Shown here: positions 1-11,848 of the stretch, one piece after another
How positions within the stretch are numbered: position 1 is the first letter of the stretch
Layout: each line of letters starts with the position of its first letter
Source of the DNA: Niveomyces insectorum RCEF 264
Lineage: Eukaryota; Ascomycota; Sordariomycetes; Hypocreales; Cordycipitaceae
Assembly (NCBI GenBank): GCA_001636815.1
Contig: AZHD01000013.1
Coordinates: forward strand, 998,454 to 1,062,453
DNA length: 64,000 nucleotides
Direction of reading: 5' to 3'
The notes under the pieces: generated by a model
Database searches by the model: none
Seen by the model: the letters and a program-made list of their open reading frames with translations, nothing else
Told to the model about the DNA's origin: nothing
Position numbers and translations under genes: made by a program

Positions 1-272
1 GGCAAGTCGCTGGTGTAGACGGGCGGGTTGCGCGGGGCCGGGTTGCGGGGGTTGGCGGGGAGGTCGGCCCAGAGGCCGCGGCAGACGCAGGTGCGGACGC
101 GTGGGGTGGCGGGGGATGGTGAGGAGGAGGAGGATGAGGAGGACGAGGAGGAGGACGACGACATTTGCACCGTGCTCACCGAGCAGAGCGGAGCGGGCAT
201 CTGCGCGAGGTGCTGGAGAAAGAGGGCCCGCCAGGGAGCGGGCCCGCGGGCGGCGGCAGCGGTGGTTGGCAT
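1..272 (-). CDS. Pyridoxamine 5'-phosphate oxidase-like (Alr4036 family) FMN-binding protein, N-terminal part
   Basis: The reverse strand is open from an ATG at 272 to the window edge, giving about 90 residues. The start (APWRALFLQHLAQMPAP...) and the later segment PRVRTCVCRGLWADLPANP with NPPVYTSDL match, from memory, the N-terminal half of the fungal Pyridox_oxase_2 / Alr4036 family. These proteins resemble flavin-dependent pyridoxamine-phosphate oxidases and are usually predicted cytosolic. A run of about 13 serines, encoded by TCC/TCG repeats at roughly 120-160, sits between the two conserved blocks and looks like a lineage-specific microsatellite insertion. The flavin-binding core and C-terminus lie outside the window, so substrate cannot be judged. 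The ATG at 272 is chosen because homologues start just before the APWR block. Family assignment is good; function is inferred from the family only. Confidence 0.75.
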   Translation of the reverse strand, partial: MPTTAAAARGPAPWRALFLQHLAQMPAPLCSVSTVQMSSSSSSSSSSSSSSPSPATPRVRTCVCRGLWADLPANPRNPAPRNPPVYTSDL

Positions 273-854
273 CGCGGGCGTGTGACGACCGACGCAACGA
301 CCGTCGAGAGTTGTTTGTTTGTCTCGTGTGTGTTGCGGCGCGGGTTATTCGTTCTCCATATGCGAAAAAAATAACAAAGGTGTGAAAAACGCACGCGATA
401 AAGGAGAGGCTAGCAGCTGCGGCTCGTCTAGGGACGGGTACCGCCCGCGGCTTTAAAGCTGCGTGGCGTGGGGCATCTTTATTTCGTAGTGCGATGACGC
501 AAACGTCACCCGCAATTGGTACCAAAAAATAAAAACAAAAAAAAAAGCTGTAGGCGATTAGCCTCGCTGCCAATGTTTGATAGGCGCAACCATGAGCATT
601 TTAAAAAAAGCGCTGTCTTTTATACCTTTCATTACTTGGTTCGTCTCCTCAAAACCATTAACGATCGTTTCCTTTCGCGTCGTATTATATCTTACACGTG
701 TCTTGGTATCATTGTACGCATAATCCACCACCGCCACAGCCCAAACGCCATCGCAATCCCGAGACTCATCTTAGATTACCACTCAACTCACATAAATAAC
801 CCTGGAAATACAACCCCGTATCCGACCTGGCGTACTGTCCCTATGCAAAGTCTA
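273..854. other. Intergenic, upstream of the oxidase-like gene and downstream of the Zn2Cys6 gene
   Basis: It would hold the oxidase promoter and the 3' end of the Zn2Cys6 transcript. A plus-strand open frame at 516-860 (114 codons) begins in an A-rich run and resembles no family I know. No RNA gene is visible. Confidence 0.5.
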
Positions 855-3589
855 TTATAGCAACTCGCAGAGAACTCGAACGCGCGTTCTGGCAACTTCG
901 GAGCCTTGCTCACCCTCGCCCATTATTCGCATGATCTCGATCATTTTTTCTAGTAGCAGGTTAGCATATGTTTGTTCTTTTTTTTTGCCTTGTTTTTCGT
1001 CTCCCTTCCCCTGAAGATCAAGCAAACATACCAACGTCCGAACGGGCCCGCGCATACAGCGGGTCCTTGGCGGTGGCGTCCGCATCGCCATCGTTCTTGT
1101 ACACGGTCTCCCGAAGCACGCCGCCAATGCACAGCGCCTCCAAGAAGGCACGGTGATTGAACACCCACCAGACACCTGCCTCGTTCTCAAACAGCTTGAA
1201 CAGCACAAAGAACGAGGTGATGGCACCGTGGGCCGCCTCTAGCGTGCCGCGGACGTTGACCGGAACGTCGGCCGACTCGGACGCGTGGATGAGCATCAGG
1301 TTATGAAAGTAGTTGCTGCTGAGAAACAGGGTTTGGCGCACGACGCGTTTGTTGGTTTTGGCCAGCTGCGTCAGCGACTCGGGATCCCAGCTGCGGAACA
1401 CGTCCGGGAAACTGCGATATATTGCGCGGAAGTCGGACACCATCTTGGATTTGTGGCGCGAGGTCGTGCATATGGGCACGTCCAGCGACCGCGGACTGCT
1501 GATCACCTCTTGGACTAAATTGGCCAATGTCCATGAACCACGGATGTACGCCATGTCGGTGACCGTGTTGTTGTTCGACGGGTCCATGCTTTCTTCGTCC
1601 TCGAGGTCTTCTACGGTAACGTCGGTGTGTGTCGCCGTGGGCGGTAGCGACAGAAGCACCGTCAGAAATGTGTCCTGCAACAACACTGCTTGCCACACCT
1701 TTCGACGTTGCTGTTTCTCGTACGATGTCGCGTTTGGTACCACTGCTATACGATTAGAACAAACGAGCATCAATTGACAAACCGAAAAAAATAATAAAAT
1801 AAAATAAAATAAAATAAAAAACTCACCAATGTTGGGGTCGCGGTGTAAGCCCATGGCGTAGGCTTGACGCATGAGGATGCCAGCAAAGGCCCAACCGTCT
1901 GAAGCATGGTTGTCGTTGATGAGGAAGTAGGTTATCAACACCATAGCTTGGATGGAGCGGATCGAGGCTGAGCTGAGGTAGGAGCTGAGGCGCAAGGCCT
2001 GGTTGCTGGCCGAGGCATAGAACTCGGCCGTCTGTTTCCGCTCGTGCGCCGTGGTGGCTGAGACGAACTGCGTGCCGAGAGCCAGCATGGCGAAAAGAAG
2101 TCCAACAAACGCCGGGTCGATGCGATTCTTGTCCTCGGGACCCAGGGCCCAGAAATTCTCGAATTCGCTGTACAGAACCTGCTGATTGATCATGGGGTAG
2201 ACGGGGTCGAAACATTCGAAGTAGCGGACGAGGAGAATGTCGCACTGGATCTTGTCGGGCAAGACAGAGATGACTTCGGGCAGACCACCTTCGCACGTCC
2301 AATAGTTGGCAAACGGGTGCTCAGAACCAATGCCAAACACGTTTGACGCCGACGGTACGGAGAAGGGAACGTTGGACAGCAGCCCCGTGGAAAGGGCAAC
2401 TGAGCCGAGGAACTCCTTTTGCGCATTTAAAATTCCGCGGTCGGCAATGTTGGGTATGGACGTGGCGGTTGACGATCCAGGCGTTTTCTTCGACAAGAGC
2501 GGACGCGTTACCCGGCGGCCTCCGGATACCGCGGCTGTTCGATTCGTTTCCCTGTGTTGGCGTCGTCAGTGGGACACCGTGTTGCTCATGCGTGAAGAAA
2601 GAGGGACAATACGTACTCAAGCAAATTTGCCACATGCGCGTACTTGCACTCCGTTTGACGTTTTATACCTGGTTCCTTGGTTAGCAAGTGACTGCAAAAC
2701 AAATCAATCCATGGTTGTGCCGCCAGTGAAAATCCGTACACGAAAGACAGTGTGGCCGACCACGATCACACTAGGTAGCAATCTATGTTAGCCTTGAAAA
2801 AACATAACTGAAATAAACAGGAAAAAAAAAACAAAAAAAAAATCCACGCACCTTTGTTTTTCGCTCTACACACTCAGAACAGGACAAGGTCGGTTTGTTT
2901 CGCTTTTGCTTCTTCCTGGACATCTCCGCCGGCGAGCTAGCGGCGTTGCTATGGCCGCTGCCGTGGGTGTTCGCAACGGCAGTACCCGGCCGCATGCCGT
3001 CCGTAGAACTGTCCGGGCTGTCGTGGACAACGTCCATGGCATAACCAAAACCGGCGCTGTCGGCACCGGGCGTGGGTGGCACAAAGTCGCTGCTGCTGAT
3101 GCTGCTGGCGGTGCTCAGAGCGGTGGGAACGTGGACGTCGTTTGCATGGTGGCCCATGAGCATACGCACATCCTTTCCGTCCCGGTTGCGGACACGGACG
3201 GTGGCGTAGTCGGGCTCGCCTCTGTTGTAGTCGCCGGCGCCGGCGTGGTGGACGGCACCGTCTCCGTTACGGCCATGAGCAGCGGCGTAGTGCCCTGCCT
3301 CATACTCGTAGCCGCCTGCGGGTTTTTCCGCTAGTGGTGTCCCGAGGCGCATCGTTTGTTCCGGGTAGCGTCCAACGGCGCCGACACCGTCGGGTTCGTG
3401 CTGCGGCAAAGGACGCTGTTCTCCCCCGTAGCCAAAGGGTCCGGTGTGTGCTGGGTAGGCCTCCGCAACAGGATTCGGCCTGTACTGCGACGACGGCGCA
3501 TAGACGCCGCCGCCGTCCACCGGGTTGCCTAGGGCATTCGGATTCGGAAGCCCTGTAAAGTAGTTGGGCGGTGGCCGTTTCATCTCCAT
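855..3589 (-). CDS. Zn2Cys6 fungal transcription factor (784 aa, six exons)
   Basis: Probable nuclear DNA-binding regulator. Inferred exons: 3589-2852, 2770-2740, 2668-2617, 2551-1827, 1745-1032, 949-855; introns are 65-82 nt and phases add up to 785 codons. Residues 1-230 are Pro/Gly/Ser-rich and probably disordered. The zinc cluster has Cys at 237, 240, 247, 254, 257 and 264 (CSECVERKTK / CDRGRPHCLSC / IKRQTEC) and is split over three exons, one only 31 nt long. A fungal-specific regulator middle-homology domain follows (from about residue 330, with FGIGSEHPFANYW and YFECFDPVYPMIN). The C-terminus is MIEIMRIMGEGEQGSEVARTR in the last exon. The ATG at 3589 is the only one giving the full N-terminal exon. 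Targets are unknown; no neighbouring pathway genes point to one. The family call is firm. The first three joins rest on restoring the cluster pattern. Confidence 0.88.
1786..1819. repeat. (AAAAT)n microsatellite inside intron 4
   Basis: AAAAT units fill part of the 81-nt intron of the Zn2Cys6 gene. The intron length is divisible by three, so retention would keep the frame open and add a hydrophobic stretch. Confidence 0.8.
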
Positions 3590-6500
3590 GGTCCCCGGTT
3601 AATCAATGATGACAACGCCGAGGGGAATAGCATCGGTCTTTTCTCCCTATGTAGCAATAATGCAGCGCGCTCACACCCACCCTCACACACACACACAAAC
3701 ACAACCTTGAATGGGGTTTGCGGCACGGTAACGTAACACTAGTGGACGTGCAACTGCAACTCTGCAGTTTAAGCTTAACTGGAGAAGCGGCGGCGCGTGG
3801 GGCTGAAGTGGAAAGGAAGCGGAGCGAAGAAAGAGGTTCGAGGCTGAATGGATGCAGGATGCACCTGGCACGGAGATGAATTTCGGGAATGATGGGATGT
3901 AGTGAGTGGCCTTGGGATGTACGTACTTCCACACTGCGTTGTCCGTCTAAATCCCAGGTGAAGGATGTATGGAGAGGCTGGGAGGGGGGGGAACGCTAAA
4001 ACACGGCTCGCCCGCCTTCTCCGGCAATAAGACGCCCAGCGAATATTGGATGCCAAGGAAATAAAGGGCTGAAGTGAGACGGAGGAAAAGTCCCAAAAAT
4101 GGTCAAATTGACGCCAGACGGCAATTCCCGTGCACCTCGTCGTAGAAGCGAACAGGCGTTGTGGGGATGCCGCTTGACTTGCATAAAACAGACACGTCCA
4201 AGAGGAAATTCGAAGAGAGGTGTGAACCCCGTTGACTAAGATAGACGAACGGGTCAACCTGAGACAGCCCCGAGAAACAGGGACGAGGCTGAGCTTGTGG
4301 TGAGTCCGTTCTCTCCTTTATGCAAAACAGAATAAATTAATATTCAAAAATGAGGCGAGCCCGGTTGAGTAGATCGTGATCCAAAATGTGATGCAAAGGG
4401 CGACAGAGGGTCAACCTCTTTTCACGAACCAGGTCGCCGTCGATTGAAGCGCCCGCGATGTCACTGGACGTTGTGCACGATGCACAGCCGTTGGTAGGAT
4501 GAACGGTGATACGGCGGTCTGTGCGGTGCAAGGAGACAGTGAGCTGCACCAATGAGATGAACAAGCTGCCGACTTGACGGTGAGAGACTCCTTGAAAAAA
4601 CCCGTACTTGGTGTCAAACGGGGCTTTGGCTTTGTGTTCTTCGTCCGAGGTAGCAAGACCTAAGGCTGAATGGGTGACTACTCTTCAGGGCGATTGAGGT
4701 CAATGTCGATCCGTCGTGAAGATGATGGGGACGATCCGCGAGGATGACTTGTTGATCGGAGGATGATCCTTGATTTTCGTTCGTTTTGTGATGTGTCTCT
4801 GATCTGTGTCTGATCCGTCGGTAATCTGACTTATTATTTTTTTCTTTTTTTTTTGGTGCGTATGTCGCTGTATTTCCAGTACTGCCAGGAAAAGGAGGGG
4901 AACCGACGGCGGATCTTTGGGGTAGTCTGCTGGGTCTGCTGGGAATAAAATGGACGAGACAAGACAATGGCTGGATGGAGATGGGAAAAGAACAGATGGA
5001 GAGAGGGAGAGAGAGCACACGCAAAAGTGACTGGCGCGCCGTTCAACGTAGTCGTATTACGACGTGCTCCGTCTATTTCCTGCGCGTAATCCCGTGGTTT
5101 TATGGAGAACGCGAAGGGGAATGACGAAATGGCAGAGGCAACGAGGCCAAAAACCAGAAAAAAATGTTAAGAAAAGACAAGGGAGAGATGAAAGAAAAAG
5201 GATTTGCAATGGGAATAAGAAAAAGAGAAACTGGATTGCGAACGAAAGTAGAGGAACTAGAAACCGAAAGAACGAAAAGAACAAAAGAACAAGAAAAAAA
5301 AGGAAAAAAAGGAAATCGTACAAAGTGCTTTTATCAACTTACTCAGACGACAGTGACACCTTTGTAATACACTATGTACATACAGAACTGGAAAGAGCGA
5401 GGGGGCGAAGGGATGCGAGAGCGCTGTGGAAAAGGAGGGGGAAAGAGCGTGGACAAGTGGGGGGCGTGTGCTGAGCAACGCGTGCGTGATATGGCAAAGT
5501 ACCGTGGGTCAACGAGGAAAGGACGTTGGAGCTGATGGGCAAGGGGAACGAAAGCAAAGGTCATCTTACCAATCCGTGCATTTATCTCTAACAAGCAGAA
5601 CAGAGAACAAAGGGACAAGGACCACAAAAGGGTCGACAACGGCATTGACAAATAGTGCTCTAGCGTGCCCCGCGCCTTCCATTTTCGACGGCCTACTTTC
5701 TGACGAAAGGTACGAGACTCTAGCGGAAGGCGAGAGCGAGGGTTGAAAGCAACGGGGGCAGGGCCGAGGAAGAGCGGCGACGAGCAAAACGGAAGGAAGG
5801 ATCCATCGTGTCTTACGTGGCGAAAAAAGTCTACGGAAGGTGCAGCATGTTCTTGTGCGGGGCGCAACATGCGCCCACCGAAGAACCACACGGGCTGTAT
5901 GCAATCTGGAATGCCTCACGAAGTCGGTTGTATTGACGTACGCGCTTTTACAGCAAAAATGGGAGGGTGTGAAGCATCCGGGGTGTTGGGCCTACGGAAA
6001 GTGAACGATCGGAAGCCGTAAGGAGCATGGCTGCGCAATAGGCCTCTTATCCCGTTGGAACAGCCTAGCACGGGACAAATGCCGGCGCAAGCTCGGGGTG
6101 CTCCGTGCATATCGCAGGAAAATGGACGACGCCCAACAAGGAAGGAGGAGAGGCCACATGCAGCTTCCGTCTCTTTGAAAGAAGAACACGAATTGACAAA
6201 AAAGGTCAAAAAAGGCAAGAACATAGAAAAAAAAGGCAGGAACTGACGACACCGCTGTTCGCTCCTGCTAAAGTGGGTGTGTGTCACTCTGGCTCGGGGC
6301 GCATCTGGAAAGTAACCAAAACAGCAAAAAGAATGCGAGGCCAGCTTCGGGACAAAAGCGGCCTGCAGAACTCTCGAATTGGCCAGACACTGACCAAACA
6401 AGGCAGGATTGCCTGGAACGGCAATGGACAGGTTGATTGGGGTGGCTTGGGTTGCTTTGGGGGGTTTTGGCTGCAACCGTAAGAAGAAGCGCGTGACGTG

Positions 6501-8815
6501 CGTTTTCGATTTGTCAACGGAAAAGAAGGAGAGCAGGAACGAGAAGCAGAACCAGAAAAAAAAACCAAAAAAAGCAAAATTTGCAGCAAATTTGCAGAAT
6601 GGGCGTCTATATGCACGATCTGAACCAGTAAGGCTGCAGGGCAAAGAAATGCAAAGACGCACTAGAACACAATAGAAATACCGCAGGCAGTCTTCGGCCC
6701 TTCTTTCCTTTGGTTCCCTTTTGTGGTTCCCGATGGGAAAAAAATAGTACCCCGTACCCAGCGAAGTGGACTTGTCTCGGAAAAGCAAGTGGACGCGACG
6801 AAAGGGAAAATGGAAAACACCGGTGACCGGATGGCAAGAAAAAAGGAAAAAAAAAACAAAAAAAGAAATGAAAAGAAATGAAAAAAAGGGAAAAAAGGGA
6901 AAAAAGAAAGCTGGGCTAGCAGGGCCTAGGGGCCGACCGCCGCAAAACTGTCTCCCGGCAGATGTCCTTTACCTTTTGCCCAAACATACGTCACAAAGCG
7001 AATTCCTACTGTTGCTGCTAACGAAGACGGGCACCCGGGGAGAACTGCTAGGGTGCCCTCTGATCTCTGGTCTTGGGCATTGGCTCTGTGGAAAGGTCTA
7101 GGTCAGGGAAAGTTGTATTGCATTCCTCCGTACGGGCGCTGCTTTCCGCCTAGCCTACCATTGGGATCATGGCGCTCTGGAGAGAAGAAAATCGCATTCT
7201 GCTTTCCCTTTGCTCGACAGCGGAGCAGTCGTCCGGGCACGAGGCACCGCGCTCGACATTGCATTCGTGCGTTGTGGAATGCGGAGCATCGTCGTCGACA
7301 TGCTTCAGTTGTGGCGCAAACTGTCTCGTTCTCGGCCGCCGTCTTCCTTGTGGAGATCGTTGATGGCCGCTTTCTGTATCGGCAGATCATCCCGGCATTT
7401 CATTTTGTCTAGAAAACTTAGACTTTCCCCATTCAATGTGATGTCGCTTCGCTCTCGGGGCACGATCACGAAAAGCCAAGCTGAAGCCTTTTCACACAAA
7501 AAGAAACGAGCCAAAATCAAACGAATCATACAACGGCAAAAAGTTTGGTTGCCCGCTTAGCCTATGGAAGGATCGACGCCACGGTTCAGCAGGGAGCGGT
7601 CTAACCAGGGCTGACCCTGGTTTTGGCGTTCTGCAGCTGCGGCTCCGCTCGCACGAACTGCAAGAAACATGCAGGCGCGAAAAAAGAGGGAAACGATGTA
7701 GCCTAAATGGGGCAAGGGGGACATCGACGAGGGCTTAAGCAGAGAGGCGGGAGAGCCAAAAAGAGGACGCCATGGCTCCTTGTTTTCTTGGCTGGGCGCG
7801 GGAGGGCGGGACGTGAGAGCGCGCCTGCCGGCATTGATAGAAGACAGAGGGCAGAAGACGAGGCCGAGGCAAGACGTCGTTTGTATATTGTAAAAAGGAG
7901 TAACGGCGGGGCAGCTCGCCTTGTATTACTCCGTATTTTGCGGACTACAGAACTGTAGCCGTAGCGGCCCCGAGCAACAAAGGCCGCTAGTACCGAAACG
8001 GTATACCGAAGCAACTTTGCTGGACAAGGCTGGAGGGAAGGTGCGAGGAGGACAAACAAAAGGGTACAGAGGTACGGAGGTTTAAAGCATGGCGAAGTAG
8101 TTGTACGGCATAGCACAGAAATCACATATGGCGAACGTTGTAACCCCCAGGTCTTTTGCCCTGGCTTACGTATCCCTCCCACCCCACAACAAAACCGAAC
8201 ACGGGATGTGGTCAGCAAATGCGTCGTCCGCGGTTTTGTCATGGCTGACAAAAGGCAAGTGGTTATTTTCAAAGAAGGCTGTGGCTGCTTTTGCTTTTTT
8301 TCCTGCGAGAGTCGCAATGCACGAGGCTGCGGCCGTCCAGAAGTTCGAGCTGCCAAATCACGAAATGCACGAGACGCAAACGAAGTCGTGTGGGAAAAGA
8401 ACAAGGGGCTGTATGGAATTCTATCGGCCTATGGATGCAACAACAGAAAAGAAACGGCAGGCTTTGCAAGAAAAAACAAAACCAAACAAAGGAGGCTGAA
8501 AGAAAGATAAAAAAAGAAAAGAAGAAAGAGAGGGGAGGAGGTCCCCAAAGAAGCAGACAAACAAGATGCAGAAAGTATAGCCCCCCCAAAACAGCGTAAT
8601 GAAAACATCGTCGTATGATGAAAAGTAGGCGGTCCCTCAAAACAACCAAAGAAAGAAGACACCGCTGGACAATCTAAAGATGGATCATGAAGAGGGTTGA
8701 AAAGAAATGAAAAAAAAAAAAACAACGAAAAGAGACCTTTTCCCCTCCCCTTTCTCCCTTTCCGTACTTCCTCATCCCCGTCCCTTTCGCCCACCGTACT
8801 TTCTTTGCAAGCCGA
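3590..8815. other. 5.2 kb gene-free stretch with strong purine/pyrimidine strand skew
   Basis: It lies between the start of the Zn2Cys6 gene and the end of the RING gene, both on the minus strand. Many tracts of A/G on the plus strand (T/C on the minus) occur at 5150-5310, 6180-6240, 6530-6590, 6830-6910 and 8510-8540. Pyrimidine-rich coding-strand tracts are usual in fungal promoters and 5' leaders, which fits a long regulatory or leader region for the Zn2Cys6 gene. Open frames up to 290 codons exist on the minus strand (5916-6788) but their translations are low-complexity and resemble nothing I know. No tRNA, rRNA or transposon is seen. Confidence 0.5.
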
Positions 8816-11800
8816 TTAGAACCGCCGCCCGGTATTCGACGGCGGCGGGCCGTTGCCGGTATTGTGGCCCCGTCCACGGAGAAACCCAAAAATCCCGCCG
8901 CCGGTGTTACCGCCGCCACGGTTGTTGTTGTTGTTGTTGTAGCTGCCGTTGGTGGCGTGTGCACCACCGTCGTGTGGACTGCCCCCGCCCCCCGACGTCG
9001 CCGTGCTGTTCGTCCACCACGATGACGACGCGGCTGGGTTCGACGGCGCCCGGTTGTGCGCCCCGCCGTTGCCTGCACTGTCCGGCGCCGGGTCCGCGTT
9101 CCGGCTGCGTGGGTAGGCGGTGGCGGCGGCAGCATGGCCGGTGCCCGTTGCCGCCGTCGTTGTTGTTGCTGTTGTCGTCGACGACGACGACCCCGCCCGG
9201 TCGGAAAACGACCGCGATGACGTCCAGCTGGGCGCCGGGCTGCGGCCTTGGTGCACTGGCCGCGACGCCGGCGGCGCGAAGGACGCGTTTGTGTTGCTGC
9301 GCTCCAGCGGCGGGTACACGAGCATTTCGGGCGCAATGCCCCGGCTTACATCGCCGTTGCCGTTGTTGTTGCTGCTGCTGCTGCTGCTGCCGGTGCTCGG
9401 GTCGGCGTCGCGGTCCCGCGTGCTGCGGTTCCAGCGCCGCCCGCTGCTGTTGCTGCTGTCCCAACCCCGTTGGGCCTGCTCGCTGCCGCTGCCGCTGCCG
9501 CTGCCGCTAACGCTGTTACTGTTGCTGGTGCTGGTGGTGCTGGGGCTCCGGCTGTCGCTCTGCTGGTGCCGTGTCCGCGGCGACGAGGTCGTGCGGCCGT
9601 TGTCTGCGTGGGACGGCCACGCGTCGTAGTCGCCCGGGACGTGGTACCGGTAGTGGTGATGATGGTGGTGGTACTGGTTGGGATCGGACGGCACACCACC
9701 GTGTCCCGACGGGGTACGTCCCGGCGTCGGTGAGTGTGAGTCGCGCCGCCGCCGCTCCCGTTCGCGTTCGGCCGCGCTGGACCGTTCGGGCACGCGCGAG
9801 CTGCGGTAGTGGTAAAAGGGCGGCAAGCCGGCCGTGGTGCGGATGGCGTTGAGCCGCTCGTGGTTCTGCATCATCTGGCGGTAGCCGACCAGGACCGGCG
9901 CATGATGACCGTGGGCGCCCGACGCCGGGGCCGACCCCGGCCCGGGCACGCTGCTGTTGGCCATGTGGTTGGCGCCGCCGCTCCCGCCGTTGCCGACGTT
10001 GACGGGAAACCGTCCGCGGGGCGCACCGCTGCTGGTGGTGCCGCCGCCGCCAGCTGCGCCGGGCGCGTTCGCATTCGCTGTACTAAAGCCGCTTCTAGTA
10101 CCGTGAGCACCGGCGCTGGCGTTGGCACCACCACCACCACTGTTGCTGTTGTTGTTGGTCGCGGCCGCCGAAGCACCGGTACCCTCACCGCCACCAGGCG
10201 CCTCGACCGCCGTCCGGCATACCGGGCACGTGTTGTGCTGCTTCAGCCACATGACCACGCACTCCTCGTGGAACCAGTGCTTGCACGGCAAAAACAACAC
10301 CTCCTCGTCCAGCTGCACCTCGGCGATGCAGATCGTGCACTCGGCGCGGCCCTCGGCGCCCAGGATCTTGGCGTCGACGTTTCGGCGCTCGAGCCGGTCG
10401 AGCGCCGACTGCGACGCCGGCGGCGCGCCCGTGGGCGCTCCGCCGCCGTTGGTCTCCATGAGCATCGTGATGATGCGGTCCATGGCCTCCTCGGAGTGCA
10501 CGGCGTCGCCGTACGCGACGTTGCCGTCGCGGCTCAACAGCATCGCCAAAATGTGGTGCAGCGCGCCGGTGAACGGCGGCGGTGCGTTGTTGTTGTTGAT
10601 GTTGTTATTAGGGTCGTTGATGTTTTGCATGGGTGCCCCAAACACGCCGAAGGCGGCATGTTGCGCGTTGTTGTTTGGTGGATTGGGTTGGCCCGGCTGG
10701 CCCGGCCCGCCGGCCCCGTTGCGCGGTTCTGCGTTGCCTAGGATGTTGCCGAGGAGTCTGTAAACGCGCATTAGAAGAACGTCACCCAAAAGACGTCGCT
10801 AAAAAGAAAGAAGAAAAAAAGTAAAGGGCAATTACACGTACGTGTCAAAATCCCATCCGGGCACTCCTCCGTGGCCTCCGCCCCCAGCGGTGCGCAGCGG
10901 CCCCGTCGCAATTGTGAAGCTGGTGGTGCCGCCGGCAAACTGCGGGCCCGTGACGGTCGTTTGGCGCACCCGCCCGAACGGCGTATCGCGGGAGCGGCTG
11001 CCAAAAAACGTAACCGGCTCAGCGTGGTTGTTGTTGATCACGGCCTCGCGCAGGCCGTTGAACAAGTTCGTCACTGTGTTGGCCATGGCGGCTGCGTTTG
11101 GAACCGCAGGCTGTTGGGGGGGTTGTTGTTGCTGCTGCTGCTGCTGCGGCATACCGGTTGGGTTGAAAAAAGTTCGATGGAGTGGCTGCGGCGGGTTATT
11201 GTTGTTGGTGCTGTTCGGTCCAAAGGACGACATGCTCCGGTACATGTAAACGTTGTGCGGGCCGGGCATGGGATCGTGCTCTTCGATGTCGGCTTCGTCC
11301 GGGTCGGAGTCTTCGTAGTACTCTGTTTCGTGGTCGTGGTCGTGGACATGATCACGGTGGTCATGATCGTGGCCGTATCCGGCACCGTGCCCAAAGGCGT
11401 CGTGATCGTGGTGGTGGTGACGGTGAAAATGGTTGTGGTCGTGATCATGGTCGGGATCATGAAGGTGCGGATGGTGGAAGAGAAATTGGGTGGGATCGGA
11501 GCCGCCGTGCCCAAACAAGGCATCGGCAAATCCCGGTGGCAGCACGGTCTGCTGAAACTCACGCGGGTCGTTGTCTCTCGACACCTGTTTTGTAATAGCG
11601 TTAGCTCACAACACTTTGGCCCCAACAAAGACGATAAACCACAAACCAGAAATAAGAAGAAAACGCACCACTTCTACAAACTCCTCGTGGCAGACCGGAC
11701 ACGGCGTCGGCGGCGGCGGCGGCGGCGAGCCGTTGCCGCTGCCTTCGGCTGTTTGGTACCACTCGTGGCCGCAGCCGTGGCAGAAGATAATGTCCTGGCC

Positions 11801-11848
11801 ATCGACGGGCAAGAGTCGGCCTTGCGGTTGCGCAAAGGCCGACGACAT
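8816..11848 (-). CDS. RING-H2 E3 ubiquitin ligase with N-terminal zinc ribbon (954 aa, three exons)
   Basis: Exons 11848-11669, 11584-10842 and 10757-8816; both introns are 84 nt and the sum is 955 codons. The N-terminus has a CHGC...CPVC zinc ribbon (Cys 23, 26, 50, 53), as in the RNF115/RNF126 group. Residues about 97-145 are a His/Asp-rich stretch of alternating HD. A Gln run follows near residue 200. The RING-H2 finger is C448-x2-C451-x14-C466-x-H468-x2-H471-x2-C474-x10-C485-x2-C488, a complete C3H2C3 set with the HWFHEECVVMWL core. The last 450 residues are low-complexity (Asn, Ser, Gly, His). Such ligases pass ubiquitin from an E2 to substrates in cytosol or at membranes; the substrate is unknown. 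The second acceptor (TTTACAG) was preferred because TTCTAATGCG sits just upstream as branch site. Family is sure; the long tail is poorly constrained. Confidence 0.9.
8923..9560. repeat. Trinucleotide-repeat tracts in the RING gene tail
   Basis: GTT and GCT/CTG triplet runs at 8923-8943, 9362-9393 and 9478-9520 encode Asn and Ser homopolymers in the minus-strand protein. Another GCT run at 11131-11150 in exon 2 encodes Gln. These are likely length-variable between isolates. Confidence 0.7.

Noticed and set aside
5916..6788. 290-codon open frame on the minus strand
   Set aside because: Translation is rich in Phe/Ser/Cys from pyrimidine tracts, with no conserved block, and overlaps other random frames of similar length.
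8707..9852. Long plus-strand frames rich in Cys, Arg and Val
   Set aside because: They are mirror readings of the trinucleotide-repeat tail of the RING gene on the other strand.
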